This document shows positions 11,280-21,512 of a stretch of DNA of 64,000 nt, one piece after another. The DNA is taken from assembly GCA_963971425.1 (NCBI GenBank), contig OZ020514.1, positions 20,309,406 to 20,373,405 on the forward strand. The letters run 5' to 3'. Position 1 is the first letter of the stretch. Every line of letters starts with the position of its first letter. The notes beneath the pieces are model-generated. The model worked only from the letters and a program-made list of their open reading frames with translations, was not told the DNA's origin and did no database searches. Origin of the DNA: Bryoerythrophyllum caledonicum. Taxonomy: Eukaryota > Streptophyta > Bryopsida > Pottiales > Pottiaceae. The position numbers were made by a program, and so were the translations under genes.

Positions 11280-12975
11280 CACTCAAAGCAAGCGACTTAG
11301 GTAGCTCCGAGCTGGACTAGAGAGGTGGCCCCGAGCTGGACAGGTAGCTCTGAGCTGGACAGGGGAGGTAGCTCCGAGCAGGAAGGGGCATCATGATCAA
11401 CACCAGCAGTATCTCACGAGGAGCAAGACCAGCAGTCGGGAAGGGGCATCACGATCAACACCAGCAGTATCTCAAGAGGAGTAAGACCAGCCGTGGAGGA
11501 GCATCACGATTAACAACAAGAGGAGCAAGACCAGCCGTGGAGGAGCATCACGATTAACAACACGAGGACCAAGGCCAGCAGTGTAAGCATACTCACACCC
11601 ACGATTAGGTCCGAGCACACCCACACCTCACGAGTAGCTCCGAGCTGGACTAGAGAGGTGGCCCCGAGCTGGACAGGTAGCTCCAAGCTGGACAGGGGAG
11701 GTAGCTCCGAGCAGGAGGAGGCGACGATCAACACCAGCAGTATCTCACGAGGAGCAAGACCAGCAGTCGGGAAGGGGCATCACGATCAACACCAACAGTA
11801 TCTCATGAGGAGCAAGACCAGCAGTCGGGAAGGGAGCATCACGATTAACAAGACGAGGACCAAGGCCAACGGTGTAAGCATACTCACACCCCACGAGTAG
11901 GTCCGAGCATACTCACACCCCTCTGGTAGGTCCGAGCACACTCACACCCACGGGTAGGCCGAGTACACACAGCCGAGGGAGGAGGTCCACACCAGCATTG
12001 GAGGATCCCAAGAGGAGCATCACGATTAACAAGACGAGGACCAAGGCCAGCAGTGTAAGCATACTCACACCCCACGAGTAGGTCCGAGCATACTCACATC
12101 CCTCGGGTAGGTCCGAGCACACTCACACCCACGGGTAGGCCGAGTACACACAGTCGAGGGAGGAGGTCCACACCAGCATTGGAGGATCCCAAGAGGAGCA
12201 TCACGATTAACAACAAGAGGAGCAAGACCAGCCGTGGAGGAGCATCACGATTAACATTACGAGGACCAAGGCCAGCAGTGTAAGCATACTCACACCCACG
12301 AGTAGGTCCGAGCACACCCACACCTCACGAGTAGCTCCGAGCTGGACTAGAGAGGTAGCTCCGAGCTGGACAGGGGAGGTAGCTCCGAGTAGGAGGAGGC
12401 GACGATCGACACCAGCAGTATCTCACGAGGAGCAAGACCAGCAGTGTAAGCATACTCACACCCCACGAGTAGGTCCGAGCATACTCACACCCCTCGGGTA
12501 GGTCCGAGCACACTCACACTCACGGGTAGGCCGAGTACACACAACTGAGGGAGGAGGTCCACACCAGCATTGGAGGATCCCAAGAGGAGCATCACGATTA
12601 ACAAGACGAGGACCAAGGCCAGCAGTGTAAGCATACTCACACCCCACGAGTAGGTCCGAGCATACTCACACCCCTCGGGTAGGTCCGAGCACACTCACAC
12701 CCACGGGTAAGCCGAGTACACACAGCCGAGGGAGGAGGTCCACACCAGCATTGGAGGATCCCAAGAGGAGCATCACGATTAACAACAAGAGGAGCAAGAC
12801 CAGCCGTGGAGGAGCATCACGATTAACAACACGAGGACCAAGGCCTGCAATGTAAGCATACTCACACCCCACGAGTAGGTCCGAGCATACTCACGCCCCT
12901 CGGGTAGGTCCGAGCACACTCACACCCACGGGTAGGCCCGAGTACACACAGCCGAGGGAGGAGGTCCACGCTATA
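11280..12975. repeat. Complex higher-order tandem repeat in F2-plus leader
   Basis: Blocks containing GGTAGGTCCGAGCA, CATACTCACACCCC, CATTGGAGGATCCCAAGAG and GGAGCATCACGATTAAC recur in changing combinations. The longest unit is about 165-170 bp and is recognisable around 11870, 12045, 12435, 12615 and 12850. The array ends about 10 bp before the element ORF. Several open frames on the minus strand here come only from the repeat and are not genes. The equivalent part of F2-minus holds different repeats. Confidence 0.85.
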
Positions 12976-12981
12976 TTCACC

Positions 12982-14942
12982 ATGGCCTCCACCACAAGAG
13001 ACATCTCACCCGTCCTTCCAAGGGATCCACTTGAACTCACGGAGTTAAAGGAGGATCTTCTTCGGATGGGTTGTCTCTCGCTCCTCGACTTCTGTTGGAG
13101 TTTTTGTGTGGATTCCACGGTACAGGAGCTACGACAAGACCCGCTACCAGAGCCCGAGGAGAGTAGCATACGAGCTTGCCCAGACCGTTGGACCATGGGA
13201 AGATGGCAAGAGGTGTACGGTTTTCCACGACAGGGGGCGGGTTTCACGAGTTTGAAGAAGGAGGAGTACGCAAAGGGACTCTTTGGTACCAAGGATGCCA
13301 AGAATGGCTATGCAGTGCAAGATTGCCAAGACCCTCGGGCGAAGAGAGTATTCGCGTTCCTCGTACCCATCTTGCACCCGGAGAAGCCCACTCGAGTCAC
13401 GATCACTATGGCTAACACCTTGTATGGTGCTTATTTGGGAGAGCGAATGGTGAATTGGGCTCTTACTATGAAGGAGGTAGTGATGAGGTTGACGAAGAGC
13501 GTCAATAGCACAAGGCGTTCCCCCATTTGCCCTTACCTCATCCACCTCTATCACCACTTCAAGGAAACCACTCCAGAGGAGGCCATGGCGTATGGCACAT
13601 AACTGATGATGAAGAAGTTCGATGGAACGGAGTCGGAGTCCGAACCCGGATCAGAGGGAGGGAGTAGCTCGTCGCAGTCAGAGGGCGAAGCACCCCCACC
13701 CCCAAGCGCCAACAACCGAGTCGTGGAGGAGCACCTTCCACACGAACTCGAGCTGCTGCCCGGGCAACCGCTACGGGGTTAGCTCAACTCGGAGGGAAGT
13801 CTTACCGTGCCTCCGAGTTGGTGGAGGCTCTTCGAGTGTATGTGGATGATGTAGACAAGACCTTGGGTCAGTTGGGTAGTATTCTCGGCAACACCCCTCA
13901 CCAAGGACTGGTTGCAGCAGCCAAAGAGAAGATGGGAGGTCTCGGTGACCTCCGCCTTATGGAACAGAAGGTGAACCGACTCACTTTGGAGGTGACCAAA
14001 ATGAAGAGCCGAGCGTTGGAGGCCGAAAGGAGTTGCAAGGAGGCTCTCCTCCAAGCCAATGCCTCGACCTCGGCGTTACGACAAGTGGAGGATGCGTTAC
14101 ACGTCCCGGCTGAGGCGGTGATGAAGGCAAAGATGTTTGATGCGAGATTGGAGAGGGACGGCCACATTTCCAGCAAGAAGGTGATTGCCTTCATGATGGA
14201 GCAAACTGTGAAGATCGAGGAGGCTTATGCCAACATGAGGTTGTTGGTAAGCAACCTCACCCATATCCTACCCAAGTTTGTGGAAGATTCGGACAAGGAT
14301 GGAGACTCGGGTTCTGAAAAGGACTCGGAGAAGCAAGATTCATGTGACCAAGGAACCCCGAAAGGGAAAGGAGTGATTGATCTCGATAGTCCTGTCCCGC
14401 CTTCTCGAATTCCCCCTTTGGGAGTTCCCGCTCGTCCTTCCCCTTCAGATCTCACCACGCAAGTACAGAGTGGAAGGAAGGATAGCTTGGATGCCATGAT
14501 GGAGCCTCCGCGCACGACCCTCCTTCGACAGTTTTCCCTTGGAGACCCTGTCCGCGCTACACCAACGGTTACGCCTTTGCCGGGCATGTCTCCTTTTGGG
14601 AAGACCACGAGTGAGAGTTCGGCCTACTTGCACCTTCCAGTACAGCCGGAGGTCTTCACTGGGACTCCGAGTCTCACACCGACCCTTCCGCCCCAAACCG
14701 AGCCCCGCCGAAGCATACCTTCTGTACCACTCACTCCGGGTGGTCCGGATGCCTCCGTGACTTCGATGGAGGCCTTGCCTCGGGCATCCATGGCCGGATC
14801 GGCACCCTCTTCATCTGCGGATCTCTTATCACCACTTGGGACACTCGCGAAGGCTGCGGCGCACCCGACTTCCAGCAAGAGTTCGAAGAAGCGGAAGAGG
14901 AGGGAAGAGAAGAGAAGACTTGAGGAGTTGACCCGGAAGTAG
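12982..14942 (+). pseudogene. F2 element protein, one stop and one frameshift
   Basis: ATG at 12982 (MASTTRDISPVLPRD) opens a frame that stops at TAA 13600-13602, where the sister copy has CAA (Gln). The same frame then runs to a one-base shift in a C-rich stretch near 13700, after which coding continues to TAG at 14940-14942. The complete protein would be about 665 residues. The N-terminal half carries RACPDRWTMGRWQEVY, KNGYAVQDCQDPRAKRVFAF and PILHPEKP, which match F1 in order and spacing. Next come an acidic Ser-rich linker, a coiled coil (about 13820-14260), a Pro/Ser-rich region and a very basic end (SKKRKRREEKRR) suggestive of nuclear localisation. Function is unknown; it is probably a transposon structural or DNA-binding protein. 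Confidence 0.65.
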
Positions 14943-15319
14943 GGTCAGAATCTTAGTGGTTAGGTCACTGTTCATTCGCGGACTAGGCCCCGCGTTGACT
15001 TTGGATTTTGACTTGGTTTTGCCTTGGGTTTTGTGTAATAAGTGACCTCTGACGGTGCACGTCGTGTGGAGTGGTAGCCACCGCCGCCAAGAGTAGTTAA
15101 TGTCACCGTTAGAAGGTATCTTTGAGTTTGGACTCTTGTGTGAGTCCTTCGCGGTATAAGAGAGGAGTCCCGTGGCACCTCTCTTCACTGCTTGATGTGT
15201 GTATTCGCTTTCAGTTGAATTCTAAACCTACGCTCTGAGAAGACCTTCGTTGGTTGGAAAGCTCGGATTGCATACATGACTGTGAGTGCCATTTCAAGTA
15301 GTCCACTCCTCGAGTCTAT

Positions 15320-15510
15320 ACTAACCATCTAATCACTGTTTCCTTGTTCCATCAAGTAGATTAGTCCGGATGGGTGGGAATAACAGGTGAGGTGAAAAGA
15401 TAGCTAGTAGGGGCGTGACTCCAACTCTAACCGTTACAGTCGTTTCCTTGTTCCATCAAGTAGATTAGTTGGGTGGATGGGAATAACAGTTGAGATTGTA
15501 CGTGTCTAGG
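15320..15510. repeat. Internal duplication in F2-plus 3' region
   Basis: The string TTCCTTGTTCCATCAAGTAG followed by ATTAGT and GGGAATAACAG occurs twice, about 105 bp apart. The same pair exists in reverse orientation in F2-minus at about 41840-41985, so the duplication predates both insertions. Confidence 0.7.
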
Positions 15511-15973
15511 GAAGGATGAGGGGGGAGTGACAGATGTATGAAGGTCATAAGTGAGTCTTGAGTGACCTTCCGGCGTACTGGTTGGTGTCGGTTGTGAAGA
15601 CTCATGTCATTCCCTGAAACATCCCACCTCCAGCTGCATCAGAGGTGGAGGGAGACTGGGAGGAGGACGGATAGTGGGCGGGTAGACCCCTTGCTTACTT
15701 ACATTACGCCGCTCCCAGCCTTGGAAACACGGGTCTAACAACCCTTCGGGAAGATCTCAGTGACACCATAACCATCCAAGGAGTGAGTAGAGTTAGAAGG
15801 AGAGAATGGGAGGTAGAGTAGCTGTTACTTGTGTCAACCACTAAAACCTCTACGAGTCCGCGGACTAACATCCGTGGTGATATAATCTGTACCCGGGTAC
15901 TTGTGTACCCCGGATGTCCATAGTGTGTATAGCTGTAAAGATGACCTCCCCCTTTCTTAACCGAGACTAAGTT

Positions 15974-16180
15974 GAGGTAGGTCCTTACCCGAAGGTCCCT
16001 ACCTTTGGACGAGGTAGGTCCTTACCCGAAGGTCCCTACCTTTGGACGAGGTAGGTCCTTACCCGAAGGTCCCTACCTTCCGACGAGGTAGGCCCTTACC
16101 CGAAGGTCCCTACCTTCCGACGAGGTAGGTCCTTAGCCGAAGGTCTCTACCTTCGGGCGAGGTAGGTCCCTCCCTGGGAA
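15974..16180. repeat. 37-bp tandem repeat in F2-plus 3' region
   Basis: Five complete units start at 15974, 16011, 16048, 16085 and 16122, with a partial sixth at 16159. Each begins GAGGTAGGTCC and ends with a GGTCCCTACC stretch, so arms GGTAGG and CCTACC make each unit a potential hairpin. F2-minus has an unrelated 13-bp repeat at the equivalent place. Confidence 0.9.
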
Positions 16181-16407
16181 AAGCCCTCGTACGGAGAACG
16201 GGAGGGTGGATGTAGATAAACGCTCAGGCGGTGTAATCTAACCCTTTTCCTTCCTTTCTTTTGATGTAATTATTGTGATATAGTAACATGGTGTACATCT
16301 AGATGAGTTGTTAGTCGTTGTAGTTCTCGGTGATTCTCTGTGGGAACGATTACCTTAAGGGTATCTTTGTGTTAAGATGAGAATAGTTGCCAACTTGTAC
16401 TACGACA

Positions 16408-16729
16408 CTTTGCCCTTCAGCAATCCCGGAAACAAGCAAAGTTTTGTGGCGTTGTCCTCCTGGTTTGCGGTAGCGGTTGTGTTGAACTCACATAACCAGT
16501 CGTCCACATCCTCCCGGCCGTCCCCCTTGAACTTCCGATACTTGAAGCGAAAGGTAGGTCGAGCCAACAACATTTCAGCAGTTATGGTTGTAAAAGGTTC
16601 TCCAATCTCTGATGCATCCCTTCTCGGTGATCTTGGCGGAGTAAGAGATCGACTTTCGAATTGACTTGCGGTTGTCTTCTTCCGGGCTGACCCTTGAGTT
16701 CCTTCACTCCGGTGCGGGCTTTGACTCAT
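16408..16729 (-). pseudogene. Gypsy gag N-terminal segment
   Basis: The frame from ATG 16729 (MSQSPHRSEGTQG) has a basic Ser/Pro-rich start, then FRFKYRKFKGDGREDVDDWL, a typical start of a retrotransposon gag domain. It ends at the F2-plus insertion, and the gag sequence resumes at 10885. The fragment encodes part of the capsid-like protein and cannot work as it stands. Confidence 0.65.
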
Positions 16730-16784
16730 ACGGTTTTATTCTACAGTTCCTCCTATCTGGAATAGATTTATTCCATAAGATATC

Positions 16785-18493
16785 ATGGGCCTGAAGACCC
16801 ACCAGTATGAGATGATGTACTACTTCAGACAAAAACTCGTGCCTGCAAAGACAACCAAGGAGTTATATTCGGAGGAGGAGTATATTAAGCTCGCCACTTA
16901 GCTTAAGTTGTCCGACAAGATACTCCGAACGTGGCATGACAGACTCCTAAACGACAATGGAGGAAGTCAGTTCTTCATGAAGCGGGGGGCTAACTTAATC
17001 CCTCTAGCAAGTCGGCGGACATCTCCCCGTTGTCAAAGGCCATATTCAAGCAAAAGCGGACACTTAGCGCCATTGATTCAGTGGACGTGGTCGTCGAGCT
17101 GTCTTTTGGGCCTAGTTTGTACGCCTATACAAAGTGAAGGAGATGACCACAAAATCAGGGGATGTTGAGAGGATCCTTACAGAGGATTCTGTCTTCTAGT
17201 GGATTAAAGCGGATGCAACGGTTGTGTTTGTCTACTGCTTTGTTAATCGTGAGACTCAAAGAGTTTCATGGAGTATTACAGATTAAGTGAACTGAACTAT
17301 GTATGCTACGTGGTGGAAAGATTCACAGAGGTTGAAGAGGGCTCAGAATCCTGGGGTGTTTATCATTGATCGGGATGGAATGGTGGAGTTGGAAAATTTG
17401 GTGTTGGGGAAGGAAAGCCAATTGTGCAAACACCGACCTGGAATTTTACCTCCACAATGTATATCACGTTAGGACCAAAGGAATTTATAACGCCTCCAGC
17501 TTCTGAGCCCACCTTAGGCTTGTTCTTCAACTCCCTCTATGGTCACACTCTTGATACCAATGCAGAAATCAGCTTCAGGTCATTTTTTAGAAATGATATG
17601 CCATACTAGCATGTGATATCCGCATCAGATTTCAAGGATGCTTCTACATTGTGGGCATATAAAGACGGGGCCAATTTTAATATCCATGCGGTTAACCAAC
17701 AAATTGGCACACTTAGGCAGGCCAACGCTGTCATTGTCAACGTTGGTGGGGGTTCATCTATTGTCAGGATTGGCCTCGTAATATCATCGAAGGATCCTAC
17801 GATCTCATCTCCTTCCCCTTTTGTTGCAAAGCGATTTGCTGATTCATATGTTTTTTGCATGCTTGCATCTCATTTGTGGTCTGGTTTTTATACTCGCAAA
17901 CGAAAGGTGCACAAGTCATCAAGATCGTCCATTCCCTGGACGATGAGAGAGATGCTCTGCATAGAGCTCTTGAAATATGGGACTCTCGATTGGTTCTTAA
18001 CCTTTATGTACCCCTACCACCTTCATTGGCTTCGAAGAAGTAGAAAACTCCGACGAAGATGAAGGAGAGACAAGTGATAGAATTAATGCGGCAGCAAGAA
18101 ACGAGGAGTAAGAGGTATCTCGACTTTGATGCCCCCAACGCTCAGATTGTCGGTGATGATGAAACCGACTAAGAATAAGGCGGCCATAGAGGCTCTAACT
18201 CGGGGGGAGACGCTACGAATGTACCTTCGGAGTCCTAGGAGTAGCGTGGCGAAGAGGAGCGCAAGGGAAAGAAGAGTCAAGAGCAAAACTCGGACACGGA
18301 CTCTGACGAGTTGTCAGATGAACATGGGGGCCAAGAAGAGGTGATCATTGCTCAGATTCCGCAAGAGGCGGAAGAAGATGTGGAGGATGAAGATGAACAA
18401 GCGCGTCTCGTGCGACGTAGAAGGCCTCGCGGGGTCAACAACGAAGGAGACAATGATGCTATCCCCACTATGCAAACCACTAACACTGTATGA
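16785..18493 (+). pseudogene. ParB-like multicopy gene, plus-strand copy, 3' part only
   Basis: This is a paralogue of the minus-strand gene at 46332-50298 plus 37520-37908. Matching blocks in order are HDRLLNDN...FFMKRGAN; FIIDRDGMVELENL; TWNFTSTMYITLGPK; FRSFFRNDMPY; SDFKDAS; and INVNVGGG-like VIVNVGGGSS. After a predicted intron (about 17780-17870, with a GGATCC palindrome at 17786-17803) comes QTKGAQVIKIVHSLDDE. The tail is very acidic, ending at TGA 18491-18493. The N-terminal half with the GGQH motif is absent here. TAG codons and frameshifts occur, for example after EEEYIKLAT. The Gly-rich VNVGGG segment resembles a nucleotide- or SAM-binding loop, but I do not assign a function. Confidence 0.6.
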
Positions 18494-19069
18494 TACAATG
18501 ACTACCTCCTAACTCTGTCTGAACCAGACACAAAACAATTTTCTAGTTGTTGTACACAATTTTTTAAATGGACAATAATCTCTTCATGTCTATTTTTTGG
18601 TTTTATATGTTTTCATTTTTTATATCCCTCCTTTTGCAGGCATCTTAAGGTGACGATGATCGCCGCATGAGTTCATCCCCTTCGGATCCTCCGGTAATGA
18701 TTTACGTATCATTGCTTCTCAAATCAGTTAATTGGAACAGAGGATCCGTCGATCTCAATCATTGGGGTCTTCTTTTTTGATTTATTAAGTCCGCCAATGA
18801 GTCATGACTTGGTCCTCAGTAAGATTGTATCATCAAAGGATCCTTCAATCCGCATGTGTCTCACTTACAATGCATGTTTGTAGAGTGGTTTTTCACCACT
18901 CTAATAAAACACCCAAGTGTACCCACACCTCATAGGATTCGTTACGGGGATGATCATACGCCTAGTTTTAAGTATTTGGAGATTAATTGTGTCGTTAAAG
19001 CTATCTTTTTAGTTAATTCTTAAGGTTATCTATCTATTTTTAGGGAATTAGGGCGGTTAGCATCACTCT
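18494..19069. other. Spacer after the ParB-like copy
   Basis: No gene is visible. The AT-rich sequence holds three GGATCC-centred palindromes (18684, 18741, 18832-18849), listed with the dispersed set. The first two are about 57 bp apart. Confidence 0.5.
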
Positions 19070-19830
19070 TAAGGGATCCACCCACAAAGTCTAATCCCAA
19101 AGGATCTCTCGTGCCTTAAGACAGAACATTAGTCCTTCTAAGATTGTGCTTATGCCACTAATCCTTAAACACTAGCCACACTGGGCTAATGGAAGTTTCC
19201 ATTAAGTCTCATTGCATTGGTTCTTTTAATTACAATCTTTAAGAATTCAAATTCTTACCTCATGCAAAATTGCTCCACTTTTCACGTCCGTCCACTAAAT
19301 CCACGTAATCACGTTCTTAAGACAAGGATTAGTCTCAAAAATCACATACACAAGTTAACTTAAGTCTTAAGGAATTTCAGCTCTTAAGTCTCCACTTAAG
19401 TTCACCTTTCCACAATTATCCCTTAAAGACCACGGTGTTCCACACTTACTCGTACCACTTAGTCTTTAAGATGTCTGAATTTTACTTAAGACTTCGCTCT
19501 TAGTTGACTCCATGTTCTTAAGAACACAGTTTCTGTCCTTGAGTTCTTAAGCACTCACTTACTCAATCGGGACTGATTCTTAAGAACCTGTACTGTCTAG
19601 ACCAATTCAGCCCTACAGTGTTCTTAAGTTTCTGTCTTAAGACTTCCAGAATCGGAAATGCATCTCACTGAATGCAAATGATGTCCCATATTCTCACTCA
19701 TACGGATCTTAAGTCCCAGCCCTTAAACTTAAGGGTCTCATGGTACTTAAGGTCTCACTCTTCATAAGCTTATATATCCAAACTTGGACTTAAGATTCTT
19801 AAGTTTCTATGTTTTCTTCTTAAGTCTTTC
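19070..19830. repeat. Cluster of about 20 CTTAAG palindromes
   Basis: Within about 760 bp the hexamer CTTAAG appears roughly 20 times by eye, for example near 19077, 19127, 19318, 19366, 19383, 19517, 19578, 19621, 19709, 19787 and 19818. Less than one is expected by chance. Some are longer palindromes such as GGTTCTTAAGAACC-like or GTCTTAAGAC. There is no fixed period and no coding sequence. Confidence 0.8.
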
Positions 19831-20865
19831 TTCGGGATTTGTTCCTTATTTTCTCTCTTATGATAGATTCTTAAATACTCACAACTTAGCCTACCTTAGA
19901 GAATCCCTTCTATTAAGGTTAGACTTAATGCCAATTTTTTGTATGCATAATATGACACTCTTGCCATGCATCAAGGTATGCCACTCTTGATGTTTATTGC
20001 ATAAATTGCATTAACATGAATAAGAACTCCACTCTTATTCTTATGATACTCAAGTTATGCTCACTCACACTCGAGATCTTATTAAGTACTTATGCATCAC
20101 ACATCTCATGTACTAAGTCACTTAATTTCACATTATCTCCATTAATCTTCACACTCATGATTAATGCTCCAACACACACACACACAAGGTCACACCCACG
20201 ACCTTAGTAGTTAGGGTATTTCCCTAACTTATTCCATGAAGAATAAATATACAATGCATTCATGCATAGGAATTTTATCCACAATTAATACCTAATGCAT
20301 GCAATTGCATTTACAACACACAATGTCAAATTTATGCAATGAAGTTCACATAATATTGCAATTATACATATGACTCAAGTTACAAGACTCTACATATGCA
20401 AATTCAATAACAATTATATATTCATATATAAAATTAAATACTCTTACAACATTAAGAGTCATCAACTAGCTCTTTCACCTAAAGCTAGGGCTCACTCCAA
20501 TCTTCCTCCAAGGAATTTCTATGGTAATGGCCAAGAATGCTAAAAATTCAAGCTAGTCATTCTACTCAACATCCAAGAGGCACACCTCTTGGCAAGAGGT
20601 TTTTCCTATCATTAACCATTAAGATTAATTCCACTAAATCTTCACATCTCTTCATATCTATTCATGAAAAGGTACACTCTACCCGAAGGGTGTGAGTTCA
20701 ACCCTTTTCCCATTATTTCCATATTCTTGGATATGAATAGGTACTTTTCAATTAATTAACTACTTAGTGTAAACTTAATCATTAATTATCTAATTCTCCA
20801 TATATCTACAACCCTTTTTACACTTAATTTTTGGAAAAAAGCTAATTTTGTCATTTTGGCTCTAC
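19831..20865. other. AT-rich spacer
   Basis: No gene, tRNA or structured repeat is supported. The only notable points are a short CA tract near 20170 and high AT content up to the putative splice acceptor TTTTAGGCAG near 20870-20880. Confidence 0.5.
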
Positions 20866-20978
20866 AATGTTTTAGGCAGGTTGCCATCGCGGTAAATAGG
20901 CCATATGTTTTGCTCGATCCAGAGTTGTTCCGACTAGATTCCCACTGTTGTCCAACTTTAATGTTTAAGGACGGATTA

Positions 20979-21061
20979 AAGCAGCGCCCACGAGTGCTTA
21001 AACCGCGCCTTAAAGTGGCTGGGATGACGAACTTACTGATCGTTACTCGTGGGCGCTGCTT
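20979..21061. repeat. Perfect 17-bp inverted repeat
   Basis: AAGCAGCGCCCACGAGT at 20979-20995 is exactly complemented by ACTCGTGGGCGCTGCTT at 21045-21061, with a 49-nt loop. It lies in a region that may be an exon of the HAD gene copy, so it could form a stable RNA hairpin. Confidence 0.85.
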
Positions 21062-21239
21062 CGTGGTTCCGAATACCATACCCTTGGATCCCTCCAATCT
21101 GGTTCTCTACTATAGCTTTGGCGCATTATGCTAGAATTGTCCAGGTCTCTCCAAGGTGAGATATCCAGTAGGTCCACCATGAAGACGAAAGGCCTAAGGA
21201 GGTTGAAGAGGAGGACGATTAGAAGGTGGAGAGGGAGGA

Positions 21240-21512
21240 GGATGAGCCGGAGGTGGATGTCTTCGAGGAGGATGTAAGGAGAAGAACAGACGCTGATGAG
21301 TAGAGGCAAATTGAGGGGGGAGCAGAGTGGGTTAAGAGGCCTTGGTGCTCCCCGTTGCCAACAAAGATTGAGCCGGTGGTGGATGACCTCGAGGAGGTTG
21401 CAGAAGAAGAACAGAAGCTGATGAGCGGAGGAAAATTGAAGAAGAGCAGTTGCTCCAAGAAAAAGCAGAGTGGGCTGAGAGGCCTTGGTGCTCGCCGAAG
21501 CCAACAGTGACT
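21240..21512. repeat. Two-copy tandem duplication of a charged coding segment
   Basis: Two blocks of about 125-145 bp share GCCGG(A/T)GGTGGATG, GAGGAGG, AAGAACAGA, GCTGATGAG and CAGAGTGGG with AGAGGCCTTGGTGCTC. The second copy encodes a Glu/Arg/Lys helix in the HAD gene N-terminal region; the first has stop codons. Confidence 0.65.

Larger units (their letters stand above)
10891..16407 (+). mobile_element. F2-plus, element of an unassigned family (5-bp TSD CTTTG)
   Basis: The element is 5517 bp. It begins TGTCGTACCCC and ends ...TACTACGACA, giving inverted ends TGTCGTA/TACGACA. CTTTG flanks both sides (10886-10890 and 16408-16412) and is part of the disrupted gypsy gag. From 5' to 3' it holds a leader filled with tandem repeats (11140-12975), a damaged ORF (12982-14942), a 3' region with a 37-bp tandem repeat (15974-16180), and a conserved TCTCTGTGGGAACGA about 75 bp from the end. 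I see no terminal direct repeats. The second copy is at 40557-45680. Confidence 0.75.
4770..16770 (-). mobile_element. Ty3/gypsy-type retrotransposon fragment (gag-protease), split by two insertions
   Basis: Minus-strand coding pieces can be ordered as one gag-protease polyprotein. The gag N-terminus lies at 16729-16408, gag continues with zinc-knuckle sequence at 10885-9451, and the aspartic-protease region lies at about 5600-4970. F2-plus (10891-16407) and F1-A (5601-9445) interrupt it, each flanked by a 5-bp duplication of this element's sequence. I see no reverse transcriptase, integrase or LTR, so this is a fragment. The left limit, near 4770 where protease-like sequence ends, and the right limit, near 16740-16780 where a plus-strand gene fragment begins, are approximate. 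Confidence 0.7.

Noticed and set aside
11884..12872. Series of 60-75 codon open frames on the minus strand
   Set aside because: All are translations of the same tandem repeat in the F2-plus leader, with identical peptides recurring.
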